Shown here in pieces: positions 10,291-17,969 of a stretch of DNA of 34,896 nucleotides (position 1 is its first letter; every line of letters begins with the position of its first letter). The stretch is from Paracoccaceae bacterium (GTDB lineage Bacteria; Pseudomonadota; Alphaproteobacteria; Rhodobacterales; Rhodobacteraceae). The stretch is taken from positions 1 through 34,896 of the forward strand of contig CANGHD010000020.1 in assembly GCA_947453525.1 (NCBI GenBank). The letters run 5' to 3'. The notes under the pieces are model-generated. The model did not search any database, was not told where the DNA came from, and saw nothing but the letters and a program-made list of their open reading frames with translations. A program made the translations under genes and the position numbers.

Positions 10291-11525
10291 ATTCCAATCC
10301 GATCACCAAAGCCGTGGCCTGCAATCTGTGCACCGGCTGTGGCGCTTGTGCCGGGGCTTTCCCGGACTTCATCAAGATGGTCGATGACCCGGTGAATGGC
10401 CGCCGTCCGGTGGTTGCTGCAAACACGGACGGTCGCAAAGCGGCGGAGGCTGCGGCGACGCTTTGCGCGGGTATTGCCGTGGATTACACCACTTTGCCCC
10501 GCAAGGATGCGATCGACGCCATCTGGGGCCCGGTTCTGGCGACGTGGGAAGGCTATGCCTCAGATGACGAGGTGCGTCATCGCGGTTCCTCAGGGGGCGC
10601 TGTGACGGCCTTGGCGCTCTTTGCGCTGCAATCGGGCGTGGCGGGCGGCGTGGCCCATGTGCGCTCCCGTCAGGACGACCCGCGCTTCAACGAGGCGGTG
10701 ATCAGCAGGACCCGCGAAGGCCTGATGCCCGGTGCGGGCGCGCGCTATGCCCAAGCCAGCGCGGCTGAGGCAATTGGCGCGATTGCGGCCTCGGATCATC
10801 CCGTGCTGTTTGTGGGCAAGCCCTGCGATGTCGCCTCGGTCCGGAAGGCCGGGATCGGCGACAAGCTGGCCGTGACGATCGGGATATTTTGTGCCGGAGC
10901 GCCCAACCTCGTGGCGACCGATAGGCTTCTGTCCCGTCTGGGCGTTCCCGCCAAGGCCAAGCTGACGGACCTGCGCTATCGTGGCGCTGGCTGGCCGGGG
11001 CTGATGCAGGCGAAATACATCGGCGACGCGGGCGAGGTCACGTCAGAAGGCATCCCTTATGCCGAGGGTTGGGGCCGCATTCTGCAATCTGAACGCCGCT
11101 GGCGCTGCCGGATCTGCACCGACCACACCGGTGCTTTCGCCGATATCTCGGTCGGGGATCCGTGGCACAATCCGCCGGCGGGCAATGTCGATGCGGGACG
11201 GTCGCTGATCATAGCCCGCACCGCGACGGGCCTCCGCCTGATCGAGGCGGCGCTTGCGGCGGGTGTTCTTGTGGCCGTGCGCGGGGATCGCAATGTGATC
11301 GCCAAGGCGCAGCCTAATCTGCTGGCCAGCCAGGGCGCTGTCTTTGGACGTCGTCTGGTGATGCGCGCTTTCGCTATGCCGGTGCCGCAGGAAAAAGGGC
11401 TTTCGCTCTTGCCTCTGTGGCTGCGCCTGCCGGGCAGGGAAAAGCTACAATCGCTCGCAGGGACAGCCAAACGCATCATTCGGGCCAAGCTGTGGCGTCC
11501 GGTCGTCATCACGGGGCATACATGA
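10287..11525 (+). CDS. FrhB-like iron-sulfur protein (F420 hydrogenase/dehydrogenase beta-subunit family)
   Basis: The 412-residue product has an N-terminal ferredoxin-like cluster motif, C12-x2-C15-x2-C18-x2-C21 (CNLCTGCGAC). It then has the FrhB N- and C-terminal domains, with RHRGSSGGAVTALALFAL, an FVGKPCDVAS block and the CRICTDHTGAFADISVGDPW segment that carries further cysteines. Classical relatives use coenzyme F420, which this bacterial group is not known to make. Homologues also occur in polysaccharide loci beside pyruvyl transferases, where their reaction is not established. The start is GTG at 10287 with GAGGAGG at 10273-10279, overlapping the flippase stop by four bases. Likely role: a redox step on a sugar nucleotide or lipid-linked sugar (inference). 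Confidence 0.87.
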   Translation: MNSNPITKAVACNLCTGCGACAGAFPDFIKMVDDPVNGRRPVVAANTDGRKAAEAAATLCAGIAVDYTTLPRKDAIDAIWGPVLATWEGYASDDEVRHRGSSGGAVTALALFALQSGVAGGVAHVRSRQDDPRFNEAVISRTREGLMPGAGARYAQASAAEAIGAIAASDHPVLFVGKPCDVASVRKAGIGDKLAVTIGIFCAGAPNLVATDRLLSRLGVPAKAKLTDLRYRGAGWPGLMQAKYIGDAGEVTSEGIPYAEGWGRILQSERRWRCRICTDHTGAFADISVGDPWHNPPAGNVDAGRSLIIARTATGLRLIEAALAAGVLVAVRGDRNVIAKAQPNLLASQGAVFGRRLVMRAFAMPVPQEKGLSLLPLWLRLPGREKLQSLAGTAKRIIRAKLWRPVVITGHT

Positions 11526-12514
11526 CGCTTTCTGAGGCCATCGCATCGCGCCGGGCCAACAATCTGAATGTTCTGCGCCTGATGGCCGCTTTATCGGTCG
11601 TGGTCAGCCATGCCTGGCCCTTGGCTCTCGGCATAGGAGCCGCCGAGCCATTGCAGACCCTGACCGGACGCTCTTTGGGCGGCTGGGCGGTGATCTTGTT
11701 CTTTTTCGTGTCCGGTTTCCTCATCGTCCAAAGCGCGGAACGTCGCAGCGCCTCGGCCTTCTGGCTCGCCCGGGCCCGTCGCATTCTGCCGGGGCTGGCC
11801 ACAGCCTTGTTGGTTTCGCTTGGGCTGGCCATCTTGTCGGGTGGTACGCCTGATGCCGCCGAATCCGCCCGCTACATTCTGCGCGGCCTCAGTCTTGCCG
11901 GGATGGAGCATCAGATCACCAACGCCTATGCGTCCAACCCCTATCCGCGCGCCGTGAACGGCCCGCTCTGGAGCCTGCAATACGAGGTGACCGCCTATCT
12001 GATCTGCTTTGCGGCCGCGCGCCTGGGACTGCTGCGGTCCGCAGTGGGAACCGAAGCGTTGTTGGCATTGGCCATCGGGCTGGCCATGACCACCCCGATC
12101 CTGCCGGACAGGCTTGCAACCTTTGGGCCGTTGTTCTTAGCCTTCGCCCTCGGCATGGCCGCGTGGCGGTTCCGGGCTTGGATTGCCCTGCATCCGGCCT
12201 TATTGCTGTTACCTGTTTTGGCCACAGGCATTGCCAGTGGCGCGACCCTTGGCGGGGTAATGGGCGTGGTGGCCTTCGGCTATGCTGTTCTGCTGGTGGC
12301 CTACCGCACCCCGGCGCTGGTCCTGACGGAGGACATCTCTTACGGAATCTATATTTACGGGTGGCCTATCGCGCAAACTCTGGTCGCCTTGTTGCCGAAC
12401 GTCACGCCGGGTGCATTGGCCGTCCTATCGGTCATCTGCACTGTGCCGATCGCTTGGGCCAGCTGGTCTTTGGTGGAGCGCCGCGCTTTGCCGTTGCGGT
12501 CGAGGGTGGCGTGA
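11522..12514 (+). CDS. acyltransferase family 3 membrane protein
   Basis: The 330-residue product is a multi-pass inner-membrane protein of the acyltransferase-3 family, which O-acetylates or otherwise acylates surface polysaccharides. The N-terminal signature LNVLRLMAALSVVVSHAW contains the conserved Arg19 and active-site His30. ILFFFVSGFLI, the RARRILPG motif and the NGPLWSLQYE loop follow, with about ten membrane segments. An upstream in-frame extension to 11417 lies inside the previous gene. The ATG at 11522 overlaps that stop as ATGA and gives the standard family N-terminus. It probably decorates the EPS repeat unit together with the pyruvyl transferase. Confidence 0.92.
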   Translation: MTLSEAIASRRANNLNVLRLMAALSVVVSHAWPLALGIGAAEPLQTLTGRSLGGWAVILFFFVSGFLIVQSAERRSASAFWLARARRILPGLATALLVSLGLAILSGGTPDAAESARYILRGLSLAGMEHQITNAYASNPYPRAVNGPLWSLQYEVTAYLICFAAARLGLLRSAVGTEALLALAIGLAMTTPILPDRLATFGPLFLAFALGMAAWRFRAWIALHPALLLLPVLATGIASGATLGGVMGVVAFGYAVLLVAYRTPALVLTEDISYGIYIYGWPIAQTLVALLPNVTPGALAVLSVICTVPIAWASWSLVERRALPLRSRVA

Positions 12515-12517
12515 ACC

Positions 12518-13858
12518 ATGACCGTGGCCGCCCACTCCCTGCTGGTTCGCGAGGTGAAAGTGCGCCGCTTTCTGGGTGCGCCCTTGGTTGTGACATTGTT
12601 CTTTTTCGGCATGATGCTGCCGACCTCGGTTTCGGTGAATCTTGCCGGGTTGCGGCTGTCGGTCTACCGGTTCGTGCTGCTGTTCGCGCTGTTTCCCATG
12701 CTGCAGACGCTGATCTCCGGCAAATGCGGCAAGATCAACACCTTCGACTGGCTGGCCATAGCCCATTCGGCATGGTGCTTCCTCGCGCTGGAGATTTGGG
12801 GTGGCACGGGCCAAGGCACGCAATCGGGCGGGATCTATGTGATCGAGTTCCTCGGCTCCTACCTTGTGGGCCGGATTTATGTGCGCAGCTACGAGGATTT
12901 CCATGCAGTGGCGAAGTTCTTTGTCGGTGCCACCTGCGCCATGGTGGTTTTCACGCTGCCCGAGGCCCTGACCGGGGTTCACATTCTGCATGATGGCATC
13001 GTCAAGGTGGTCGGCGGACCTATGGCCCCCTACATCGACAAGCGGATGGGCCTGACCCGCGCCTTCGGGCCCTTCGACCATCCCATCCTGTACGGCGTGT
13101 TTTCCGCCGCGGCTTTCTCGATGGCCTATTTCGTCATCGCCGAACGCAAGCTGCTGAACTTCAAAGGCATGGTGCAAGTTCTCGGCGTGATCACGGCAGC
13201 CTTTCTGTCGGCGTCCGGCGGGCCTTACACGGTGCTGCTGTTGCAGCTCTTCGTGGCCATCTGGCAAAGGGTGCTGGGCAAGACCGAGGGGCGCTGGAAG
13301 ATGCTCGCCGCCCTGTTTGCCGCCCTTTACATCGGCGTCGACACGCTTTCGACGCGCAACCCGTTTCAGGTCTTCGTCACCTACCTGACCTTCTCGGCCG
13401 TGTCGGGCTACAACCGTATCCTGATCTTCCAATTCGGCTCGGCCGAGGTCTGGCGGCATCCGATCTTCGGGATCGGGTTGGGCGACTGGATCAGACCGGC
13501 GTTCATGTCCGACAGCATGGACAATTTCTGGCTGGTCGTGGCCGTGCGCTATGGCCTGCCCGCCTTCGTGCTGCTGGTGGTGCTGCTCGTCTGGCTGATC
13601 CTGAAGGCAGGCCAGCGCAAGGGCCTGCCGCAGACCTGGCGCAATGCTCGCCACGCATGGGCCTTTACACTGTTTGGCATCTCGGTCGCGGCGGCCACGG
13701 TGCATCTGTGGAACGCGCTGTTCGTTCTGTTCATCTTTCTGATCGGGTCCGGGGTCTGGCTGGTGGATGCGCCGCTGCCCGGTGCTGCGGGGCGCCCGAT
13801 CGGGAAATTCCCCCAACGCTTGGCGCATCCCCTTGGCCCCGTTTCCCGCCTTTTCTGA
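12518..13858 (+). CDS. Wzy/O-antigen-ligase-like polysaccharide polymerase
   Basis: The 446-residue product has roughly ten to twelve membrane segments and a long central periplasmic loop containing the FDHPILYGVF motif, reminiscent of the HPN-type motif of O-antigen ligase/Wzy families. In a Wzx/Wzy-dependent locus this position is filled by the polymerase that joins repeat units at the periplasmic face. It starts three bases after the acyltransferase stop and ends 12 bases before the GT2. Sequence alone does not separate polymerase from ligase; the presence of flippase, co-polymerase and Wza-like genes argues for polymerase. Confidence 0.78.
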   Translation: MTVAAHSLLVREVKVRRFLGAPLVVTLFFFGMMLPTSVSVNLAGLRLSVYRFVLLFALFPMLQTLISGKCGKINTFDWLAIAHSAWCFLALEIWGGTGQGTQSGGIYVIEFLGSYLVGRIYVRSYEDFHAVAKFFVGATCAMVVFTLPEALTGVHILHDGIVKVVGGPMAPYIDKRMGLTRAFGPFDHPILYGVFSAAAFSMAYFVIAERKLLNFKGMVQVLGVITAAFLSASGGPYTVLLLQLFVAIWQRVLGKTEGRWKMLAALFAALYIGVDTLSTRNPFQVFVTYLTFSAVSGYNRILIFQFGSAEVWRHPIFGIGLGDWIRPAFMSDSMDNFWLVVAVRYGLPAFVLLVVLLVWLILKAGQRKGLPQTWRNARHAWAFTLFGISVAAATVHLWNALFVLFIFLIGSGVWLVDAPLPGAAGRPIGKFPQRLAHPLGPVSRLF

Positions 13859-13870
13859 CTGGACAATGTC

Positions 13871-14803
13871 ATGGACCTTTCGATCGTCATCGTGAACTGG
13901 AACACAAGCGTCCTGCTGCGCGATTGCCTGCATACGGTCTTCGCCGGTCTGGGCCGACTTCAGGCCCAGGTCTTCGTGGTCGACAATGCCTCGAGCGATG
14001 GTTCCCTTGCGATGCTGGCGGCCGAGTTTCCGACCGTGATCGCCCTTGCAAACTCCCGCAACCTTGGCTTTGCCGCCGCCAACAACGTGGCGCTGGCGCG
14101 GGCGAAGGGGCGACATGTGCTGCTGCTGAACACCGATACGCTGGTGCACGGCTCGGTGCTGTCCCATGCGGTAGTGTGGCTGGACCGCCACCCCGACGTC
14201 GGGGTAATGGGTCCGCGGATCCTGAACCGCGACGGCTCGGCTCAGGTCTCCTCGACCAAGTTCCCAACCCTGCGCAACCTGATCCTCCAGATGCTCGGCC
14301 TGACGCGGCTGGCCCTGTTCGATGTCTACCGGATGGAACGGTGGGACCGCATGGACGAACGCGAGGTCGAGGTCATTTCCGGCTGTGCCATGTTCGTGCG
14401 CGGCACGGCGATGCGGCAGGTGGGTCTGCTGGATGACGCCTTCTTCTTCTACGGCGAGGAAACCGACTGGTGCCGCCGATTTATCAAAGCGGGCTGGAAG
14501 GTGGTCTTCGCACCAGTGGGAGAGATCACTCATTTCGGCGGCGGTTCGGTGAAGAGCCTGAGCCACAAGCGAGATATCATGCTGACCGAAGGCACGGTAC
14601 GCCTGCACCGCAAGCACGGCGGCCTCGCGGCCGGCCTGACCTGTTTTGCCCTTCTGGCCGTGTTCAACCTGTCGCGCAGCGTCGCGTGGTCCGTGCTGGC
14701 CTTAGGTGGCAGCCGGAAGGCGCAGGACCGGGCCAGGCATTTCCGCAACGTGGTGTTCGGCATGGGCAAGGCTTGGCCAAAGCTCAAGGGGACGCAGGCA
14801 TGA
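13871..14803 (+). CDS. glycosyltransferase family 2 (rhamnosyltransferase-like)
   Basis: This cytoplasmic GT-A enzyme builds the EPS repeat unit from a nucleotide sugar. The 310-residue product has the GT2 N-terminus IVIVNWNT, the nucleotide-binding DNASSDGS at 38-45, and NTDT at 87-90, which supplies the metal-binding aspartate in this subgroup. ISGCAMFVRG and the FFYGEETDWCRR motif follow, typical of WbbL/rhamnosyltransferase-like members. A hydrophobic stretch near residues 255-278 may associate it with the membrane. The stop overlaps the next start as ATGA. Donor and acceptor sugars cannot be assigned; no dTDP-rhamnose genes are in the window. Confidence 0.9.
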   Translation: MDLSIVIVNWNTSVLLRDCLHTVFAGLGRLQAQVFVVDNASSDGSLAMLAAEFPTVIALANSRNLGFAAANNVALARAKGRHVLLLNTDTLVHGSVLSHAVVWLDRHPDVGVMGPRILNRDGSAQVSSTKFPTLRNLILQMLGLTRLALFDVYRMERWDRMDEREVEVISGCAMFVRGTAMRQVGLLDDAFFFYGEETDWCRRFIKAGWKVVFAPVGEITHFGGGSVKSLSHKRDIMLTEGTVRLHRKHGGLAAGLTCFALLAVFNLSRSVAWSVLALGGSRKAQDRARHFRNVVFGMGKAWPKLKGTQA

Positions 14804-16029
14804 AAGTTCTGCTGATCGCCCCCAATGTAGATGGCACCGATGTGGGCGAGGCCTATGTCGCCTTCAAATGGGCCGAGGCCTTGGCTGACAAAGTTGACCT
14901 GACCCTGCTGTCCTTCGAACGTCCGGGCCGCCGCGCGTTGGCTGAACAGTTGCCGGGCGTTCGTGTCGTGACTTGGCCGGAACCCGCTATTGTCCGCCGC
15001 CACGAAAGGCTGAACGCCATGTTGAAACCAGCGTGGCCCATGTTTGCTCGCAAGGTGACAGGTTGGTTGAAAGCGGCCCTCTCCAAGGGCGAGCGTTTTG
15101 ACCTAACCCACCAGTTGATGCCGCTGGCGGCACGCTATGCCTCTCCGTTGCGACGGTTCGATCTTCCCTATCTCATCGGGCCCTTGGGCGGAACTTTGGA
15201 CATGCCAGAGGCCTTCAAGACGGATGCGGGCCCGGCCCCGCTCTTCACCCGGCTGCGGGCACTGGATGCCCTCCGGTTCCGTTGGGACCCGAGCTTGCGG
15301 GCAAGCTATGCCAAAGCCGCCTGCATTCTGGGCGTCGCACCTTATGTGAAAGACCTGTTGGGGCCGATCCGGCTGAAGCGGTTCGAACCGATGCTGGAGC
15401 TTGGCATCGACGCCGCGTCGGAGCTCCCCCGCCCTGCCCGGAAAGCCGGCCACCTTCGCCTGCTGCACGTGGGCCGCGCAGTGCGCACCAAGGGCCTGCG
15501 TGATGCCGTGCGCGCCTTGGCACATCTGAAGGACCTGCCCGAAGTTACCCTGACCAGCGCTGGAGGGGGCGCAGAAATAGCACGTTGCAAGGCCCTGGCT
15601 GAACAGTTGGGCGTGGCAGATCGCGTGAGTTTTCTGGGCCAGCAGCCGCGTGCGCGCATCGAAGACCTGTACCGCGCGCATGACCTTTTCCTGTTTCCCT
15701 CGTTCCGCGAGCCAACGGGCGGCGTGCTGTACGAGGCGATGCGCAACGCCCTGCCCATTGTCACCGCGGCACGGGGCGGGCCGGACTTTATCGTCGACGA
15801 CACCTGCGGCTTTCGCATCCCGGTGACGACGCCCGACCAATTCGCCAAGGACATCGCAACCCAGATCCGGCATTGTGCCGGAGCGCCGGAATTGATGGAC
15901 CGTTTGGGCCGCCAAGCCCGCGCCAAGGTCGCGGCCGAGGGGCTCTGGCCCGTGAAAGCCGCGCGGCTGGTTTCGCTTTATCAGGAAATTCTACACCAAT
16001 CGTCTGAGCGGCCTTACACCAAGGGATAG
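14800..16029 (+). CDS. glycosyltransferase family 4
   Basis: The 409-residue product is a GT-B fold enzyme of family GT4. The C-terminal half carries LLHVGRAVRTKGLRDAV, FLGQQPRARIEDLYR and the EX7E motif in FREPTGGVLYEAM, with Glu304 and Glu312, which retaining GT4 enzymes use to bind the donor. The N-terminal part has a family-typical LLIAPNVDGTDVGEAYV acceptor-domain start. The ATG at 14800 overlaps the preceding stop by four bases; an in-frame extension to 14470 lies inside the upstream gene and is rejected. A 109-base gap follows, the only sizeable break in this operon. Confidence 0.92.
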   Translation: MKVLLIAPNVDGTDVGEAYVAFKWAEALADKVDLTLLSFERPGRRALAEQLPGVRVVTWPEPAIVRRHERLNAMLKPAWPMFARKVTGWLKAALSKGERFDLTHQLMPLAARYASPLRRFDLPYLIGPLGGTLDMPEAFKTDAGPAPLFTRLRALDALRFRWDPSLRASYAKAACILGVAPYVKDLLGPIRLKRFEPMLELGIDAASELPRPARKAGHLRLLHVGRAVRTKGLRDAVRALAHLKDLPEVTLTSAGGGAEIARCKALAEQLGVADRVSFLGQQPRARIEDLYRAHDLFLFPSFREPTGGVLYEAMRNALPIVTAARGGPDFIVDDTCGFRIPVTTPDQFAKDIATQIRHCAGAPELMDRLGRQARAKVAAEGLWPVKAARLVSLYQEILHQSSERPYTKG

Positions 16030-16138
16030 GATTCCGCCCATTCGCCAGATTGGGTTATCCGGCTGCGGCCATCCGTCCGGCGTGGGACTTCGCTATCCCT
16101 GACACTCGACACTGACAGCAAGAATCGAGTTCCCAGAG

Positions 16139-16612
16139 ATGATCTTCCAGCGCACTCCAAGAAATACACCCCGCATTCTGGCCGTTGCCTCGGGTGGCGG
16201 CCATTGGGTTCAGCTCTTGCGGCTGCGCGAAGCCTTTGCCGGGGCCGAGGTGCATTATGCCACCGTCGATCCTTCTGCGGCGGCGGTGGTGCGTCCCGCT
16301 CCGGTCCATGTCTATCCGGATGCCAACAAGGAAACCAAGGTCAAGCTTGCGTTGGCGGCATTCCGGCTGCTGATGATCGTGCTGAAGGTGCGCCCGGACG
16401 TGGTGATCTCGACCGGGGCGGCCGGCGGGTTCTTCGCCATCCGCTTTGCCAGACTGATCGGCGCACGCACCCTGTTCGTCGATTCCATCGCCAATGCACG
16501 GCACTTGTCGGTCACGGCGCAAATGTGCCGGGGTGTGGCAGACCGCGTCGTCTCGCAATGGCCGGACGTGGCGCGCCAAAGCGGGGCAGAATTCTGGGGG
16601 TCGGTGCTGTGA
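16139..16612 (+). CDS. Alg14/PssD-like glycosyltransferase subunit
   Basis: This 157-residue protein matches the acceptor-binding half of a split GT28-type transferase (Alg14 in eukaryotes, PssD in rhizobia). Motifs: ASGGGHWVQLLRL at 17-29, VVISTGAAGGFFAIRFARL in the middle, then LFVDSIANARHLS. It lacks a clear N-terminal membrane anchor, unlike many Alg14 proteins. It pairs with the Alg13-like gene, whose ATG begins on the last base of its stop (TGATG). The 109-base gap ahead (16030-16138) contains a 6-base inverted repeat, ACTCGA at 16104-16109 and TCGAGT at 16125-16130, and might hold an internal promoter. In rhizobia the PssD/PssE pair is a glucuronosyltransferase; that activity here is only an analogy. 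Confidence 0.88.
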   Translation: MIFQRTPRNTPRILAVASGGGHWVQLLRLREAFAGAEVHYATVDPSAAAVVRPAPVHVYPDANKETKVKLALAAFRLLMIVLKVRPDVVISTGAAGGFFAIRFARLIGARTLFVDSIANARHLSVTAQMCRGVADRVVSQWPDVARQSGAEFWGSVL

Positions 16613-17115
16613 TGATCTTCGCCACAGTCGGAACGCAACTGCCGTTCGACCGCCTGCTAACCGCACTGGACGACTGGGCCTCAACTCATCCCGAGGTGCG
16701 GGTCATGGCGCAGACCGGGCGCACGGACGGCACGTTCGCCCATATGGAGTGCGCCGAAAACCTCGGCCAGACCGAATTTACCACTGCGTTTGAGGCCGCA
16801 AGGGTGATCGTCGCCCATGCCGGTATGGGTAGCATCCTGTCGGCCAGCGAATTGGGCAAGCCGATCCTGCTGATGCCACGCAGGGCCGCCTTGGGCGAAC
16901 ATCGCAACGATCACCAACTGGACACCGCCGCCGAAATGGCTTCCTTGCCCAATGTCACCGTCGTGCAAGACGGCAAGGACCTTGCCTCCGCCCTGGACCG
17001 TCTTCTGGGCCAACGCGATTGCGCCGTTGCCGGGTCTGCCAAAGCCTCTGCGCTGTTGATCGCCAACCTCCAGAACTTCATCTTCGCCTCAGTTGCGCTG
17101 GAGATGCGGGGATGA
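16612..17115 (+). CDS. Alg13/PssE-like glycosyltransferase subunit
   Basis: The 167-residue product is the nucleotide-sugar-binding half of the split enzyme. It begins MIFATVGTQLPFDRLL, the standard Alg13/PssE start, and contains VAHAGMGSILSASELGKPIL at about 67-86 and the EHRNDHQ motif at 96-102, which contacts the UDP-sugar in GT28 enzymes. The ATG at 16612 is chosen; a GTG at 16609 would add one Met. An in-frame extension to 16204 lies within the Alg14-like gene. It overlaps the next gene by four bases (ATGA). The two halves together should form one membrane-associated transferase. Confidence 0.9.
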   Translation: MIFATVGTQLPFDRLLTALDDWASTHPEVRVMAQTGRTDGTFAHMECAENLGQTEFTTAFEAARVIVAHAGMGSILSASELGKPILLMPRRAALGEHRNDHQLDTAAEMASLPNVTVVQDGKDLASALDRLLGQRDCAVAGSAKASALLIANLQNFIFASVALEMRG

Positions 17116-17969
17116 CCCCCCTCGCCAATGTCCTGATCCCCGCCTGGAACGAGGGCAACCTGATCGCCGGTCTGCTGATCCGTCTGGCACGAGCGACCAG
17201 CGAGGGACAGTTTCGGGTGATCGTGATCGCAAACGCCTGCACCGACGACACCGCCGAAGTGGCGCGCAGGGCCAACCCCTCCGCAATGGTTCTGGAGACG
17301 CCAGAGGGCGGCAAGGCCAACGCGATGAACCTTGGCTACAAAGCCGCCGTGCCCGGTGTTCCGGTGGTTTGTGTCGATGCCGATCTCGTCGTGACGGCGG
17401 ACGATATCTTGGCCCTGATCACCCCGCTGATCAACGGCACCGCCCATGCCGCGTGCGGGCAGATGGTGCCGGATGTCGGCGGATCATCCTGGGCGGTGCG
17501 GGCGTTTTATCAGGCTTGGGCGCTGAACCCCTATTTCGCCAAGGGCAAATTCGGCGGTATGTTCGGGCTGTCAGCCCATGGCGCAAGCAGGGTCTTCCCC
17601 CTGCCGCGCGTCACGGCGGATGACGAATGGGTGCGCCGAGCCTTTGCTCCCGAAGAACGGGCGTTTGTCGCCAGCAGCCGCTTTTTTGCCCGCGCGCCGA
17701 AGGACCTTGCCACGTTGATCCGCCTGCGCCGCCGCGCGCTGCGTGGCGCGCGCGCGGTCCGCGCCGTCGTCGGGCAGACCGGATCCGAAAACAGCATCGG
17801 CCTTATGCTGTCGCAAGTCCTGCGCCGTCCCATCTTGTGGCCCGGCACTGTGATTTTCATTTTGGTCATGGGTCTCGTGCGTTGGCAATTGAACCGGGAA
17901 ACCTTGGCCGAGCACGCTGTCTGGGAGCGTGACACCGGCAACCGCACGTCGGAAGCCCGCATCAAATGA
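17112..17969 (+). CDS. glycosyltransferase family 2
   Basis: The 285-residue GT-A enzyme has VLIPAWNEGN at 7-16, IANACTDDT at 39-47, GGKANAMNLG and the metal-binding VDADL at 88-92. A C-terminal hydrophobic segment near residues 245-262 (ILWPGTVIFILVMGLVRW) suggests membrane attachment, as in processive or lipid-linked GT2 enzymes. Both ends overlap neighbours by four bases, so translation is probably coupled from the Alg13-like gene through to the Wzc-like gene. The sugar added is unknown. Confidence 0.9.
   Translation: MTPLANVLIPAWNEGNLIAGLLIRLARATSEGQFRVIVIANACTDDTAEVARRANPSAMVLETPEGGKANAMNLGYKAAVPGVPVVCVDADLVVTADDILALITPLINGTAHAACGQMVPDVGGSSWAVRAFYQAWALNPYFAKGKFGGMFGLSAHGASRVFPLPRVTADDEWVRRAFAPEERAFVASSRFFARAPKDLATLIRLRRRALRGARAVRAVVGQTGSENSIGLMLSQVLRRPILWPGTVIFILVMGLVRWQLNRETLAEHAVWERDTGNRTSEARIK

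Noticed and set aside
12425-14617. 730-codon open frame antisense to the polymerase and GT2 genes
   Set aside because: It spans the junction of two well-supported plus-strand genes, is rich in Gln/His/Arg as expected for an antisense artefact, and has no domain.
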